From Clostridiales bacterium (GTDB taxonomy: Bacteria > Bacillota > Clostridia > Lachnospirales > Lachnospiraceae), in assembly GCA_018366495.1 (NCBI GenBank), contig JAGZHZ010000015.1, positions 3,225 through 67,224 of the forward strand: a DNA stretch of 64,000 nt, in the 5' to 3' direction. Within the stretch, counting starts at the first letter, position 1. Every line of letters begins with the position of its first letter. Position numbers and translations under genes: made by a program. Under the pieces are notes generated by a model. The model made no database searches. It was given only the letters and a program-made list of their open reading frames with translations, and was not told the DNA's origin. Shown here piece after piece: positions 9,389 to 18,064 of the stretch.

Positions 9389-10870
9389 TTATGCCTTCCA
9401 CTGCTCAATCTGGTATTTTACTTCTTCTTTCACATGCTCAATCCCTGCTTCACGCAGTTTTTTCTGAAATTCTCTCAGCGTCGATTCTCCCTCTCCAAAA
9501 CCAAGTTGAACAGAGTAGTAAAACTGTTCAATCACCTGTCCGATCTGTTCGATTTCCTTTCTGATCGGAGTTTCATCTAAAATGAATCCATAAATTGGAG
9601 AATAAACAGCAGAGTTATTAAACTCCTCCATTTCCTGTCTCTGATTCGCAGACATTCCTTTCCACAATCCCCCTATTTTTCTGTAAAACTGCCACTTTTC
9701 ATTCGTAAAATATCCCACATTTTCCTGATTGACACCTTCCGGATAGGAAAAAAATCCATCCTTATCTACAATATAGTGGACGCCTTCCACACCGTACAGC
9801 ATCAGATTATTGACTCCGGGATCGGTATACATCAGATTCAGCGCCTGCACGGCAAGCTCAGGATACTCGCATTCTGAATTTACAAACCAGTTATACCGCC
9901 ATTTATGTTTTGTTGTCATAAATGGTTTCATATCAAAACCCTTGATCGCAATCGTATCTCCATAAATACCAAGCCATTCTTCTACTTCATCCGGACGAAT
10001 AATCAGTTCGGCTGCTGCCGCCTGTCCTGCTACAACAAGATTCAGCCCCAATTCATCTTCCCTTCCAATCTGATTCGATAAAATGCCTTTTTCTCTCCAT
10101 CGCTTCATCATCAGTGCATACGACTCAAATTCAGGAGTCTCAAAAAAATTCTCTACTTTGAGGGAGTTCTGATCTTTACGCACCGCAATCGCACCGGCGC
10201 TGTCCACAATATCAAGTCCCTCATTTACAAAAAATCCCCCCATCGCCGCTGTAGGAACAATCGGAGAGATCTCTTCATTCTCTGCGATACATTCTAAAAA
10301 AGGTTCCATATCCTCAATCTGTTTTACTCCATCCAGTGAAAATTCATATTTTTCCAGAAGATCCCTCCTCACAACAACGCCTTTGGTGTGGATCTCCGGC
10401 ATTGCCTTTGGTATTCCATATACACCTTCTTCTCCCTGATATCCTTTTATGCGCAGTTCTTCCATCTCACATCCCAGCGTTTCTAGAATTCCGTCCCCAT
10501 ACTCTTCTATATAGGAGTCCAGTTTCATCAAATACCCCTCTTTTAAGTACGATTCATACATTCCCCCATACATTCCGACAATGTCAACCTGACTCTCCAT
10601 TCTTTCTTTAGACCCCAAAATCAGCCGGTAGTCTAATGTATTTGATGGATATATCAGTTCCAGGCGGCATCCGATTTTTTTCTCCGTCAGATCTCCAAGC
10701 GCTTCATTGACAAGATCTAATTCTCTGTTTTCATTTGTATGCCCCGCTGACCATGCCATAATACGAACTGTTGGCACTTCTTCTTTTACTTCTTCTGGTT
10801 TGGCTCCACATGCGGTGCAGAAAAGGCACATGACCGCTATGAGCAATATACCTGTTTTTCTTCTGTTCAT
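9389..10870 (-). CDS. Extracellular solute-binding lipoprotein, sugar ABC transporter type
   Basis: A lipoprotein of about 493 residues of the family 1 (LplA/YtcQ-like) sugar-binding class. An N-terminal hydrophobic stretch ends at a lipobox-like CTAC, and TVRIMAWSAGH begins the mature domain. The start is taken as the ATG at 10870, nine bases after AGAGG. No permease or ATPase gene is nearby, so partners must be encoded elsewhere. The gene lies directly upstream of the GH3 enzyme on the same strand, consistent with capture of its products. It could alternatively supply ligand to the neighbouring sensor kinase. Confidence 0.8.
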   Translation of the reverse strand: MNRRKTGILLIAVMCLFCTACGAKPEEVKEEVPTVRIMAWSAGHTNENRELDLVNEALGDLTEKKIGCRLELIYPSNTLDYRLILGSKERMESQVDIVGMYGGMYESYLKEGYLMKLDSYIEEYGDGILETLGCEMEELRIKGYQGEEGVYGIPKAMPEIHTKGVVVRRDLLEKYEFSLDGVKQIEDMEPFLECIAENEEISPIVPTAAMGGFFVNEGLDIVDSAGAIAVRKDQNSLKVENFFETPEFESYALMMKRWREKGILSNQIGREDELGLNLVVAGQAAAAELIIRPDEVEEWLGIYGDTIAIKGFDMKPFMTTKHKWRYNWFVNSECEYPELAVQALNLMYTDPGVNNLMLYGVEGVHYIVDKDGFFSYPEGVNQENVGYFTNEKWQFYRKIGGLWKGMSANQRQEMEEFNNSAVYSPIYGFILDETPIRKEIEQIGQVIEQFYYSVQLGFGEGESTLREFQKKLREAGIEHVKEEVKYQIEQWKA

Positions 10871-10980
10871 TCCCATCATCCTCTTATTATACTGTAGCGT
10901 TTTATCATCTCTCTCCAAATATGGCGTCGTACCCTATCGGGACGCTGCAGATTGTTTACTTTCTTCTCCCGCTTTCTTTT

Positions 10981-12372
10981 TTACGTTTCTGCTGTCTGAA
11001 ACTGTGCAGTTGGAAATTTTCGTTTCATCTGCTGTTCAATCGTTTCCTTGATCCCTTTTTCCAGGACAAACACTTTGATCGGACATCCTTCAAAAGCGTC
11101 CGCTCCAATCTTTTTTATCGTGTTCGGAAGAAAGACCCACTGCAGAAAATCGCAGTGTTCAAATGCCCCAACTCCTATACTTTCTATATTTTTCGGCAGA
11201 TACAGCTTTTGTATTCCAATTCCGGAACAGCATTGTTTTCCGATTACTTTTAAATTCTGGGACCATTTAATCGATATTTCATATTTTCTGGAAGAAAGAT
11301 CTCCGATATCACAGAATCTCTCCTCTATCTTTTCCACAGAATCTGGTATCCAGATCCTCTCCACATTTCGAACCATTCCCAGCTGTGTATATCCGTATGG
11401 AATTCTGAGCGTCAATTTTTGAGTATCGGAGTCTATTTCCGCAATTTTTTTATTTTTTTGCTCTCTATTCCACTCAAATTTCGCTTTCTTCGTCGTCTCA
11501 GCGCGATGAAAAAAAGAGACAGAGAGCAGAGGCGAGAAGTTCAGAACCTGTGTCAGAAGTTCAAAGTTTCCCGTATCTGGGATCAAAACTTGCCTGATAT
11601 TTTCACACCATCGAAAAATTTCAGCAAAACACTGCTTTTCATTCCATCGCTCTGCCAGACTTTCCGGAATTGAAATCATCTGTATCTTGCGGCAGTCAGA
11701 AAATGCGCTCGCCCCAATCATCTGCAGACCTTCCGGCAGACGGATCTCCCTCAACGCTTCACATCCTGTCCACGCCTCCCTCCAGATAATCTTTAAGCTG
11801 TCTGGAAAAATGACTTTTTTTATATTTCTGCACCATCCAAATGCTCTCGTTCCGATTTCCTCCGTATGGGGCGGCAGCTTTAATTCTCTCAGAGATTCAC
11901 ACTTAAAAAATGCTTCTTTTCTGATTCTCTTTAGCCCCAAAGGCCACCAGATTACAGAGAGGTTTTCACAGCCGTAAAATGCACGCTCCCCGATCTCACG
12001 AATCGTTTTTGGCATTCGGATCTCTTTTAGATTTCTCCATCCCCTAAACGCTTCTTCCGCTATCTTTTCATATCCTTCCGGTATCTCCACACTGCTGCTT
12101 TCCCAATCCACCCCATATTGTTTTGGATCAAATTCTCCTCTTTTTTCCTCAGAATCATTTGTAATCTGTCTGATTTGTTCCCATTTACGCACTTTTTCAA
12201 AATTCTTTTTCAGCAGTTCCAGACGTTCGCAGTAGATCTCTCTTTCTTCTTCGCTGATTTCCTGCTGCCACTCTCCAATTAAAAGATCCGTTGTAAAATC
12301 CCACCCGCATTGTCTGCAAAAATACATTTCATCCTGCTCTTTTCCACAGACCGGACATCTTCTATTTTCCAT
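10981..12372 (-). CDS. Zinc-ribbon protein with BspA-type leucine-rich repeats
   Basis: A protein of 463 residues. The N terminus has a CxxC...CxxCGW zinc ribbon (CPVCGKEQ, then CRQCGWDF), followed by a short helical linker and BspA-type LRR_5 repeats with recurring signatures such as EIGERAFYGCENL and IGASAFSDCRKI. LRR_5 proteins are often secreted adhesins, but no signal peptide or membrane segment is visible, so this one is probably cytosolic. It ends the leftward operon that carries the Hsp70-like and degenerate AAA-like proteins. Function unknown; a protein-interaction scaffold is the natural guess. The ATG follows AGAGGG. Confidence 0.75.
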   Translation of the reverse strand: MENRRCPVCGKEQDEMYFCRQCGWDFTTDLLIGEWQQEISEEEREIYCERLELLKKNFEKVRKWEQIRQITNDSEEKRGEFDPKQYGVDWESSSVEIPEGYEKIAEEAFRGWRNLKEIRMPKTIREIGERAFYGCENLSVIWWPLGLKRIRKEAFFKCESLRELKLPPHTEEIGTRAFGWCRNIKKVIFPDSLKIIWREAWTGCEALREIRLPEGLQMIGASAFSDCRKIQMISIPESLAERWNEKQCFAEIFRWCENIRQVLIPDTGNFELLTQVLNFSPLLSVSFFHRAETTKKAKFEWNREQKNKKIAEIDSDTQKLTLRIPYGYTQLGMVRNVERIWIPDSVEKIEERFCDIGDLSSRKYEISIKWSQNLKVIGKQCCSGIGIQKLYLPKNIESIGVGAFEHCDFLQWVFLPNTIKKIGADAFEGCPIKVFVLEKGIKETIEQQMKRKFPTAQFQTAET

Positions 12373-12386
12373 TCTTTCTGCCCTCT

Positions 12387-12884
12387 TTAAAAAAGATCAA
12401 TTTTTTCAGAACTTTCATACTCTTCTGCGCATCCTAACAAGATCCGTATAGAACACTTCTCCTCCATTCTCACTCCAATTTTCCAGTATCCCAAAATTTT
12501 TGGAGCTTTTATCTCTACTTCCTCTATTTTTTCCCGACCGTATCCCTTTATTTTTATCTTTATAGCAACACTTTTGTCTGTTCTCTGCCTTGCAGATCTG
12601 ATCTGCATCCATTTGTCTTTTCCTTCCAGAATTTCATTTCCATGAATCAGGGAAACCCATTCTTCTTTTTCTAACTTTAAATTCCCTTCCTCCATCGCAT
12701 AGATACAGCGGTGCAGACAAATCTCCAGATTCTGTAACAGCTTTGTCCGATAGTTCTGCGCCAGGGACTCTATTCTCTTTTTTATTTTTTCTGTCTCTTT
12801 TCCCATCCCATGATAAACGGTAAAATGACAGACGGGACATCTTCCTCTTCCTGATATGTCATGTCCGCAGACCATGCAATCCAT
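12387..12884 (-). CDS. Small zinc-ribbon protein, unknown function
   Basis: A protein of about 165 residues. It starts with two CxxC pairs (CMVCGHDI and CPVCHF), a likely zinc ribbon, followed by a helical stretch and a basic, strand-rich C-terminal half. The ATG at 12884 has GGAGG seven bases upstream and lies two bases after the preceding gene's stop; a longer frame to 12899 is less likely. The next gene also opens with a zinc ribbon, so the two may bind a common partner. No family recognised. Confidence 0.6.
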   Translation of the reverse strand: MDCMVCGHDISGRGRCPVCHFTVYHGMGKETEKIKKRIESLAQNYRTKLLQNLEICLHRCIYAMEEGNLKLEKEEWVSLIHGNEILEGKDKWMQIRSARQRTDKSVAIKIKIKGYGREKIEEVEIKAPKILGYWKIGVRMEEKCSIRILLGCAEEYESSEKIDLF

Positions 12885-12886
12885 AT

Positions 12887-13594
12887 CTATTCCTCCCATG
12901 CCTCTTCCAGCAGCTGAATGACTGCTTTTATTTTTTCTCTGTAACTTTCTATTTTCTTCTCAATCTGTGCTCTTTCTTCCTCCATCTGCATTTCCATTTT
13001 CTTGAATTCTTCCGGCTCTTTCCTGATTTTCAGCTGTCCCGTTGCTGCATTCCAAGCCTTTGTTATACGCCCTGCATACCATTCTGCCTCCTCAAGATAG
13101 GCATATTCTCTTTCAAAATTTATCTGCTTCAGAGAATCGCTCATTTTCTGACATCTATGTTCCAGCAGCTTTTTTTCTTTTTCTTTATCTTCCCATTCTT
13201 TCGCCAAAGTGCACAGTTCTTCTCTTTTTTCTTCCACTTTCTCCACCGCTTCCGACAGGCGCTCTTTCATTTTTTTACCTTGTCTCTTTCTCTTTTCGTC
13301 TTCGATGCAAAGATTTTCTATTTCTTTAGCGATATCCTGAAACTGCTGTCTTTTTTTATCGACGATACAACACACCTCCGGTCTCTTTAACAGAAAAAGA
13401 CACAGCCGTCCTACCTGGCACAGACCCAGAACAGCTTTCTCTGCATCGCGAATCCCCAGTCTGGCGGCAGCTATGTCGGTTTCATCCTGAACATCCTGCG
13501 CCAGATCGAGAAAAAGACCGATCAGATCTTCGATATAGATTTCTTTATCTTTCTTCAATAGTTTCATCGTGCTGTCCGCTCTTTGAAATTCCAT
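12887..13594 (-). CDS. Coiled-coil protein, unknown function
   Basis: A protein of 235 residues dominated by charged heptad-like helix (about residue 85-150 and 190-235, rich in Glu and Lys), so a long coiled coil is likely. The first 80 residues are more globular, with several cysteines. There is no signal peptide or membrane segment. It lies between the Hsp70-like gene (37-base gap) and the zinc-ribbon gene. A GrpE-like helper of the Hsp70-like neighbour is conceivable, but no GrpE motif is visible. Confidence 0.55.
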   Translation of the reverse strand: MEFQRADSTMKLLKKDKEIYIEDLIGLFLDLAQDVQDETDIAAARLGIRDAEKAVLGLCQVGRLCLFLLKRPEVCCIVDKKRQQFQDIAKEIENLCIEDEKRKRQGKKMKERLSEAVEKVEEKREELCTLAKEWEDKEKEKKLLEHRCQKMSDSLKQINFEREYAYLEEAEWYAGRITKAWNAATGQLKIRKEPEEFKKMEMQMEEERAQIEKKIESYREKIKAVIQLLEEAWEE

Positions 13595-13630
13595 CCCCGA
13601 TTCCTCCGTCTGTCTGTTCTGAATTTATTT

Positions 13631-14818
13631 CTATTCTATCTGTATTAACCTGCCCAGTTCTATCCTTTCCATATGTTCCAAGAATGTTCCTGTCCCGCCA
13701 TCGAATTCCCATAGATACAGACTGACTCCATCCGCTCCATCCACAGAAAATCCAACTGCATATTCCGGAAATTCCTGATGTTGGAAAGGAGGACTATGTT
13801 CTAATTTCTCCTTCACGTTATCTTCCAATTCGATAATCTTTCCTCCCCTCTGATTTTTTTCTGATTGAATGATGACTTTGCAGAGATCTCTTCCTACAAA
13901 AATTTTCTCCATCTGATCCACAGGTGTCTTCTGAAAATACGGCCTGCCATATTCAATTTCTTCTCCAATGTGAATCGCATAAGGATCCTGTTCTCTCTCG
14001 TTTTCCAGATAGACACCGATCGAATACGGCGCATTTTTCTGCACATGCACTTTTCCTTCTGCGACCAATGTTTTCCCAAAAGCGGCGCTATTTTGATCCC
14101 CCATCTGCTCTGTGGTGATCTCTATCCACCTTCTGTCCTGAGATGTACATCGAAAATACTTCTCCACATACGCTCTTATCATGTAATAGTCACAGATTTC
14201 CCCAAACAGAACAATTTTAAACCGCTCCCCCCTCGCGTCATTATATGGAATCTTTTGTTTTTCCATGAAAGCTGTCATGAAATCCAGCTTTTCCTCTAGG
14301 CTTTCTCTGATTTCTTCCTGATATCTGGCTGCAATCTCCCCATATGTGACAGGAATAGATGTGCCAAGATAGAAAAGTTTAAGACAATTTTCCCTTAGAT
14401 CTTCCAGTTCCAACAGTATATTTTCCTCATAAAAATTTTTTATGGTTTCTCTCTTTAATTTCATCTGCTGCTGAAATATTTCTACTGTCTTATAAAACAT
14501 TTCATCTATCTGTATTTTTTTCTTTCTGCCATTTTCTATGGCTTTCAGCACAATCTTTTCTATACAGCTTCTCCATCTGCTTTCCTGATTCTGCTCTTCC
14601 CTGAGCTGCGTCTCCATCCTCATCCAGATTGTCCCATTTCTGCACGAGATCTCACTGAGCGCCATATTCCATTTTTCTTGATGGTAAAAGAGAAAAAGAA
14701 TATGACCACAAAAATCTGGATCTGTCGTCTTTGCCATCTTCCATGCAGCATATGCCGCATCCGCTTCGGCCTCACTTAGAATGGGATTTCTTTTTTCTTC
14801 AGACTTCCTTATTTTCAT
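13631..14818 (-). CDS. Truncated, degenerate Hsp70-like (ASKHA fold) protein
   Basis: A protein of 395 residues that appears to contain only the second half of an Hsp70 nucleotide-binding domain. SEAEADAAYAAWKM (15-28) aligns with the Hsp70 EPTAAALAYG stretch, and ILFLFYHQEKWNMALSEI (40-57) occupies the phosphate-2 position but lacks DLGGGT. KIVLFGEICDYYMIRAYVEKYF (201-222) matches the adenosine-binding segment. The phosphate-1 motif (GIDLGTT) is absent and no upstream gene supplies it. ATP turnover is therefore doubtful and a binding or scaffold role likelier. It overlaps the preceding gene by 20 bases, and GAGGGAG precedes its ATG. Confidence 0.6.
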   Translation of the reverse strand: MKIRKSEEKRNPILSEAEADAAYAAWKMAKTTDPDFCGHILFLFYHQEKWNMALSEISCRNGTIWMRMETQLREEQNQESRWRSCIEKIVLKAIENGRKKKIQIDEMFYKTVEIFQQQMKLKRETIKNFYEENILLELEDLRENCLKLFYLGTSIPVTYGEIAARYQEEIRESLEEKLDFMTAFMEKQKIPYNDARGERFKIVLFGEICDYYMIRAYVEKYFRCTSQDRRWIEITTEQMGDQNSAAFGKTLVAEGKVHVQKNAPYSIGVYLENEREQDPYAIHIGEEIEYGRPYFQKTPVDQMEKIFVGRDLCKVIIQSEKNQRGGKIIELEDNVKEKLEHSPPFQHQEFPEYAVGFSVDGADGVSLYLWEFDGGTGTFLEHMERIELGRLIQIE

Positions 14819-16238
14819 CTTTTTCTCCCTCTTTTTCTTTCTCTATCTCTTTTACCAAAAATTCAAAAAAACAAATTCCATTTTCATAGATCCACTTCTC
14901 ATTCAGAATCTTTTCTATTTTTTCTCGATCTGGTTTCTCTCCCTGGCGCTGCGCTTCCTGCAGGCAGAGAGCAATTTTACTCTTTAAACTTTCCTGAAAA
15001 AACGCTTTTTCTCCTATTAGTTCTAAAAATGTACAACTCCGTCTGCATATCTTTTCCTGAAACAGATAAGTCCCAATCCCTTTACTGTACGATAAAATTT
15101 TAGCGCGACAGCTGCCCTTGAGTTTAATCGGGCCGTAATCTGTCATTTCCGCAATCTCCCATTCCACGCAAAAACTCTTTTCTTTTCTGCGAAGCAGAAG
15201 AATTCGCCGAACTTTTTCTGCATCAGATATCTTATAGCGTCCCGGATAAAAAAAATTTTTCTTCTGACCGTCTTCATACTGTATGACCATCATATGATAA
15301 AGAGGAACTTCTACTGTCTGTTCTGCCGTGTTCATTCCGTTTCGTTTTACGATATCTGCCTCTTCCAGACAGTATCCCCCCCTATTCTTCTTTTTTCCTT
15401 CTTCAGATATCCACTTTTTCTTTTCTTCATCCACTTTTTGTTTTTGTTCTTTTAAAATCTGTATGATTTTTTCTCTCGTTTCTTCCTTGAAGAGGGCTTT
15501 TTCCATCATCGCAAGCGGCATTTTACTGTTTTGGGGAATCGGATTGTGGAAACTTCGGCGGAACTTTGCAGAACGCAGATAAAAAAAGAGAAAGTCTGCC
15601 ATCCCTTCTGCCTCTTTTCTGTCTATCTTCCATCCCCAAATCACTTTATTCCGCACAATCATATTTTGAATCTCTTTTTTTGTGATATCAGGAAAGAGGC
15701 ACAGACGCTCTCCTAACTCTTCTTTCAAATATGCGCTTCTTTCTTCCCTCTCTTTTTTCTGCTCTGCATCTCTTAAAAATTTTCTCATAAAACTGCTGTG
15801 AAGCCATCTTTTTGAATTCCAAAACATCTCCTCTTTCTCTTTTGGAATCACAATTAAAAAAATCCCTTCTCTCTTGACATTTCTCTCCATTTTCTCGCAC
15901 CACTGCGCCATCTCCCGCTCAAAAAATGATAAAAATAAATCAGATGGAATCAAAAAAACTGTCTTTTCTCTTTTGTCGCATAAAAGTTGTTCCCCATGTT
16001 CTTCTAAAAATTTCTGAAACGGTTCTGCTGCATTTTCATAAAATCCAGCATTTTCCATTCTGATCTCCCATCGTTCCTTTTTTCCTTTAATCCGAAGTAC
16101 CTTGTCATATCCCTTTTTGCGCAGAATCCATTCCAGATTCTGCCATATATTCAGCCTGCACAAGCTGTCTGTATAATAAAAATCTTCTCTCGCCGATACG
16201 AAATGAAGCAATCCGGTTTCTGCATTCAGCCATGTCAT
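14799..16238 (-). CDS. Unknown protein, possibly a degenerate AAA-like domain
   Basis: A cytosolic, highly charged protein of 479 residues. I do not recognise the family. Parts follow an AAA+ order without a Walker A: KTVFLIPSDLF (92-102) sits like a Walker B strand, GIFLIVIP (125-132) like the sensor-1 strand, and LFPDITKKEI (181-190) like the PxPD turn leading into the lid helices. A coiled-coil or basic linker (about 255-290) and a strand-rich C-terminal region follow. If real, this would be a non-hydrolysing AAA partner of the divergently encoded Vps4-like ATPase. This reading is tentative. Confidence 0.5.
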   Translation of the reverse strand: MTWLNAETGLLHFVSAREDFYYTDSLCRLNIWQNLEWILRKKGYDKVLRIKGKKERWEIRMENAGFYENAAEPFQKFLEEHGEQLLCDKREKTVFLIPSDLFLSFFEREMAQWCEKMERNVKREGIFLIVIPKEKEEMFWNSKRWLHSSFMRKFLRDAEQKKEREERSAYLKEELGERLCLFPDITKKEIQNMIVRNKVIWGWKIDRKEAEGMADFLFFYLRSAKFRRSFHNPIPQNSKMPLAMMEKALFKEETREKIIQILKEQKQKVDEEKKKWISEEGKKKNRGGYCLEEADIVKRNGMNTAEQTVEVPLYHMMVIQYEDGQKKNFFYPGRYKISDAEKVRRILLLRRKEKSFCVEWEIAEMTDYGPIKLKGSCRAKILSYSKGIGTYLFQEKICRRSCTFLELIGEKAFFQESLKSKIALCLQEAQRQGEKPDREKIEKILNEKWIYENGICFFEFLVKEIEKEKEGEKDENKEV

Positions 16239-16314
16239 CTATCTTCTTCCTTTCTTTTTTCACACAGCCGCGACTGTTCTGCCGTACAGCTCCCTTTTTT
16301 CTATCATGTCCGAA

Positions 16315-16806
16315 TTACAAAATTTCAATCTGCGTATCTCCTTTTTCAATTTTTGCCAGAAATAATTTATCCCCTTTTTTCACTCTCTGACCATCCTGTA
16401 CACAGATTTTTGTCACTTCTCCCAGACATTTTACAGATAAATTATAGGGAATCTCATCTTCATCTTTTATACTGCCAATCTCCACACCTGACTCATCATT
16501 CAGCTCTTTTCCTATGCGAAGCAGCATCCGTCCGCCCTCGCTGCATCTGAAAATACCGTCCATCGGGGCCAAAAATGCCGTCTCCGGTGCATTTTCTTCT
16601 CTGTCTTCTGTCTGATCACATTTCTGAGCTGAATATCCGTCCTGCACGCCCCTGACCTCTGCCATATCTGCCAGAGAATGAACGGTGCTCATCTCTTCCT
16701 TTTTCATTTCAATCTGTATCCCATCTTTATTCTGTTTTAGAGAAAACACTCTCAGAGAGGATTGCGATACTTTTTCAATTAATGTCAAAATCTCTTTCAT
16801 TTCCAT
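16315..16806 (-). CDS. Biotin-carrier-like (BCCP fold) protein lacking the biotinylation site
   Basis: A protein of about 163 residues, starting at the ATG at 16806 behind AGAGG. The N terminus (MKEILTLIEKVSQSSLRVFSL) resembles the start of acetyl-CoA carboxylase carrier protein AccB, then a charged linker, then a biotinyl/lipoyl-like beta-barrel (FLAPMDGIF ... ICVQDGQRVKKGDKLFLAKI). The hairpin that normally carries MKM has no such lysine, so biotinylation is unlikely. No carboxylase or other acc gene is adjacent. It is the first gene of the leftward operon, divergent from the ESCRT-III-like genes; the barrel may serve as a binding module. Confidence 0.65.
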   Translation of the reverse strand: MEMKEILTLIEKVSQSSLRVFSLKQNKDGIQIEMKKEEMSTVHSLADMAEVRGVQDGYSAQKCDQTEDREENAPETAFLAPMDGIFRCSEGGRMLLRIGKELNDESGVEIGSIKDEDEIPYNLSVKCLGEVTKICVQDGQRVKKGDKLFLAKIEKGDTQIEIL

Positions 16807-16844
16807 ATTTTTCCTCTTTTTTTCCCGCCTGATCACTGTTTTTT

Positions 16845-16853
16845 ATTGTATCA
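16845..16853 (-). promoter_or_regulatory. Putative extended -10 promoter of the leftward operon
   Basis: The minus strand reads TGATACAAT, an extended -10 element, about 40 bases before the start codon of the carrier-like gene. The 163-base region between the divergent start codons should also hold the rightward promoter, for which I see no convincing -35/-10 pair. Confidence 0.4.
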
Positions 16854-16969
16854 CAGCTCACGGCGTAATAAAATAGCTCTGTTTTGTCTATACTTTATTT
16901 AATCTTTCCGTGATATTGTATACGTTCATTCTAAATCCTATCAGCATTTAAAGGAGGATTTCAAAAAAT

Positions 16970-18013
16970 ATGACAGACTTATTTCAATATTTCAGGCATA
17001 AACCACCGACACAAGATGAAAAACAAAAATCGGCAGAAGAGATCTCCGATTCTTTTTCTGAAACACAATATGAAAAAAACCGTGCGTCAGGAAATCACCT
17101 TCTGGAACAGCTCGACGATCTCGATAATGATCTGGCTTCCCTGAATTTTCCTGAAACTTCCGAATACCGAAATTTTCAAAAGGCTTCAACCGACAGGATT
17201 TCTGCTCTCAGTCAAAGTCTGATTGAATTTCCTGCTTCTGACCGCGATCTATCGCAGACGGATAATCTGATTCAGGAAGCGCTCAATTTTTTAAATCAGG
17301 AATGTCTGGAGGAGCTTAAAAAGGCTTTGGTCTCTTTTGATCAGAAAGATGCAGATATTCTCTCCTCTTTTATACATTCTGCGGCAAATACCATTTTAAA
17401 AATCTTAAACACTGTTCTTGACTATGGCATCAATACCACGCGCTGTGAATCTTCACAGGAACTATATTGCGTCCGTCTCGCCAATCTGGAAAACCGTCTT
17501 CGTGCCGCAAAAGCAGAATTTATCTGCTCTCAATGCGAAAAAAATATTATGATCCATACGAGAGAAAAGAGTCAGAAAAAACAGTATGTGCGTGAAATCA
17601 CAGATACTTCCTCTCTTGCAAAAAAGGCAGAACTGATTACCCTGAAGCAGACAATTCGGAATCTTGCCCTTGATATCGAAGATCTGCAGGCAAAGTGGAA
17701 TTCTCACTATGAACTTTCCCTGATTTCCACAGATACGGATATCATCGGTCTTTCTGATTCCGAAAAATTAAAGATGCGCAAAGAGCAGGAATATCGCCTG
17801 AAAGAAAAAGCAAAACAGATTGAAAAGAATTATGCACAGCTGCGCGACCATCTGAATGCCAGCAAAGCAGTCACAGACGAGGCAGAAAAAATTACAACAG
17901 ACTTGAACCATATGTTTGGCGGAATGATGGAAAAAGAAAAACAGGCAGAAGATGAAACCGTGCGCCAGACACAGAAACAGCAGCAGAGGCAGAAAGAACG
18001 CTCTACTGTTTAA
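16970..18013 (+). CDS. Coiled-coil protein, first gene of the ESCRT-III/Vps4-like operon
   Basis: A protein of 347 residues, almost entirely helical and highly charged, with no signal peptide or membrane segment. It opens MTDLFQYF, a short amphipathic start like those of membrane-binding PspA/ESCRT-III proteins. Coiled-coil segments follow (about 95-150, 170-300) and a Gln/Lys/Arg-rich tail. The ATG sits behind AAAGGAGG. Downstream at 51 bases is the 220-residue ESCRT-III-like gene and then the Vps4-like ATPase, so it is probably another filament or adaptor subunit. No family assigned. Confidence 0.6.
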   Translation: MTDLFQYFRHKPPTQDEKQKSAEEISDSFSETQYEKNRASGNHLLEQLDDLDNDLASLNFPETSEYRNFQKASTDRISALSQSLIEFPASDRDLSQTDNLIQEALNFLNQECLEELKKALVSFDQKDADILSSFIHSAANTILKILNTVLDYGINTTRCESSQELYCVRLANLENRLRAAKAEFICSQCEKNIMIHTREKSQKKQYVREITDTSSLAKKAELITLKQTIRNLALDIEDLQAKWNSHYELSLISTDTDIIGLSDSEKLKMRKEQEYRLKEKAKQIEKNYAQLRDHLNASKAVTDEAEKITTDLNHMFGGMMEKEKQAEDETVRQTQKQQQRQKERSTV

Positions 18014-18064
18014 ATCGGGGATTTTCAGGCTTCATAAAAAAATCAGAAGAAAGGACACATCGAA

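Noticed and set aside
9227..9401. 58-codon N-terminal extension of the GH3 gene
   Set aside because: A signal peptide and AAGGAG support the start at 9227; the extension covers the promoter and direct repeats.
10921..11253. Plus-strand open frames over the LRR gene
   Set aside because: They are antisense shadows; the minus frame has zinc-ribbon and LRR motifs and a good ribosome site.
16315..16806. accB of acetyl-CoA carboxylase
   Set aside because: The biotinylation motif is absent and no other acc genes adjoin.
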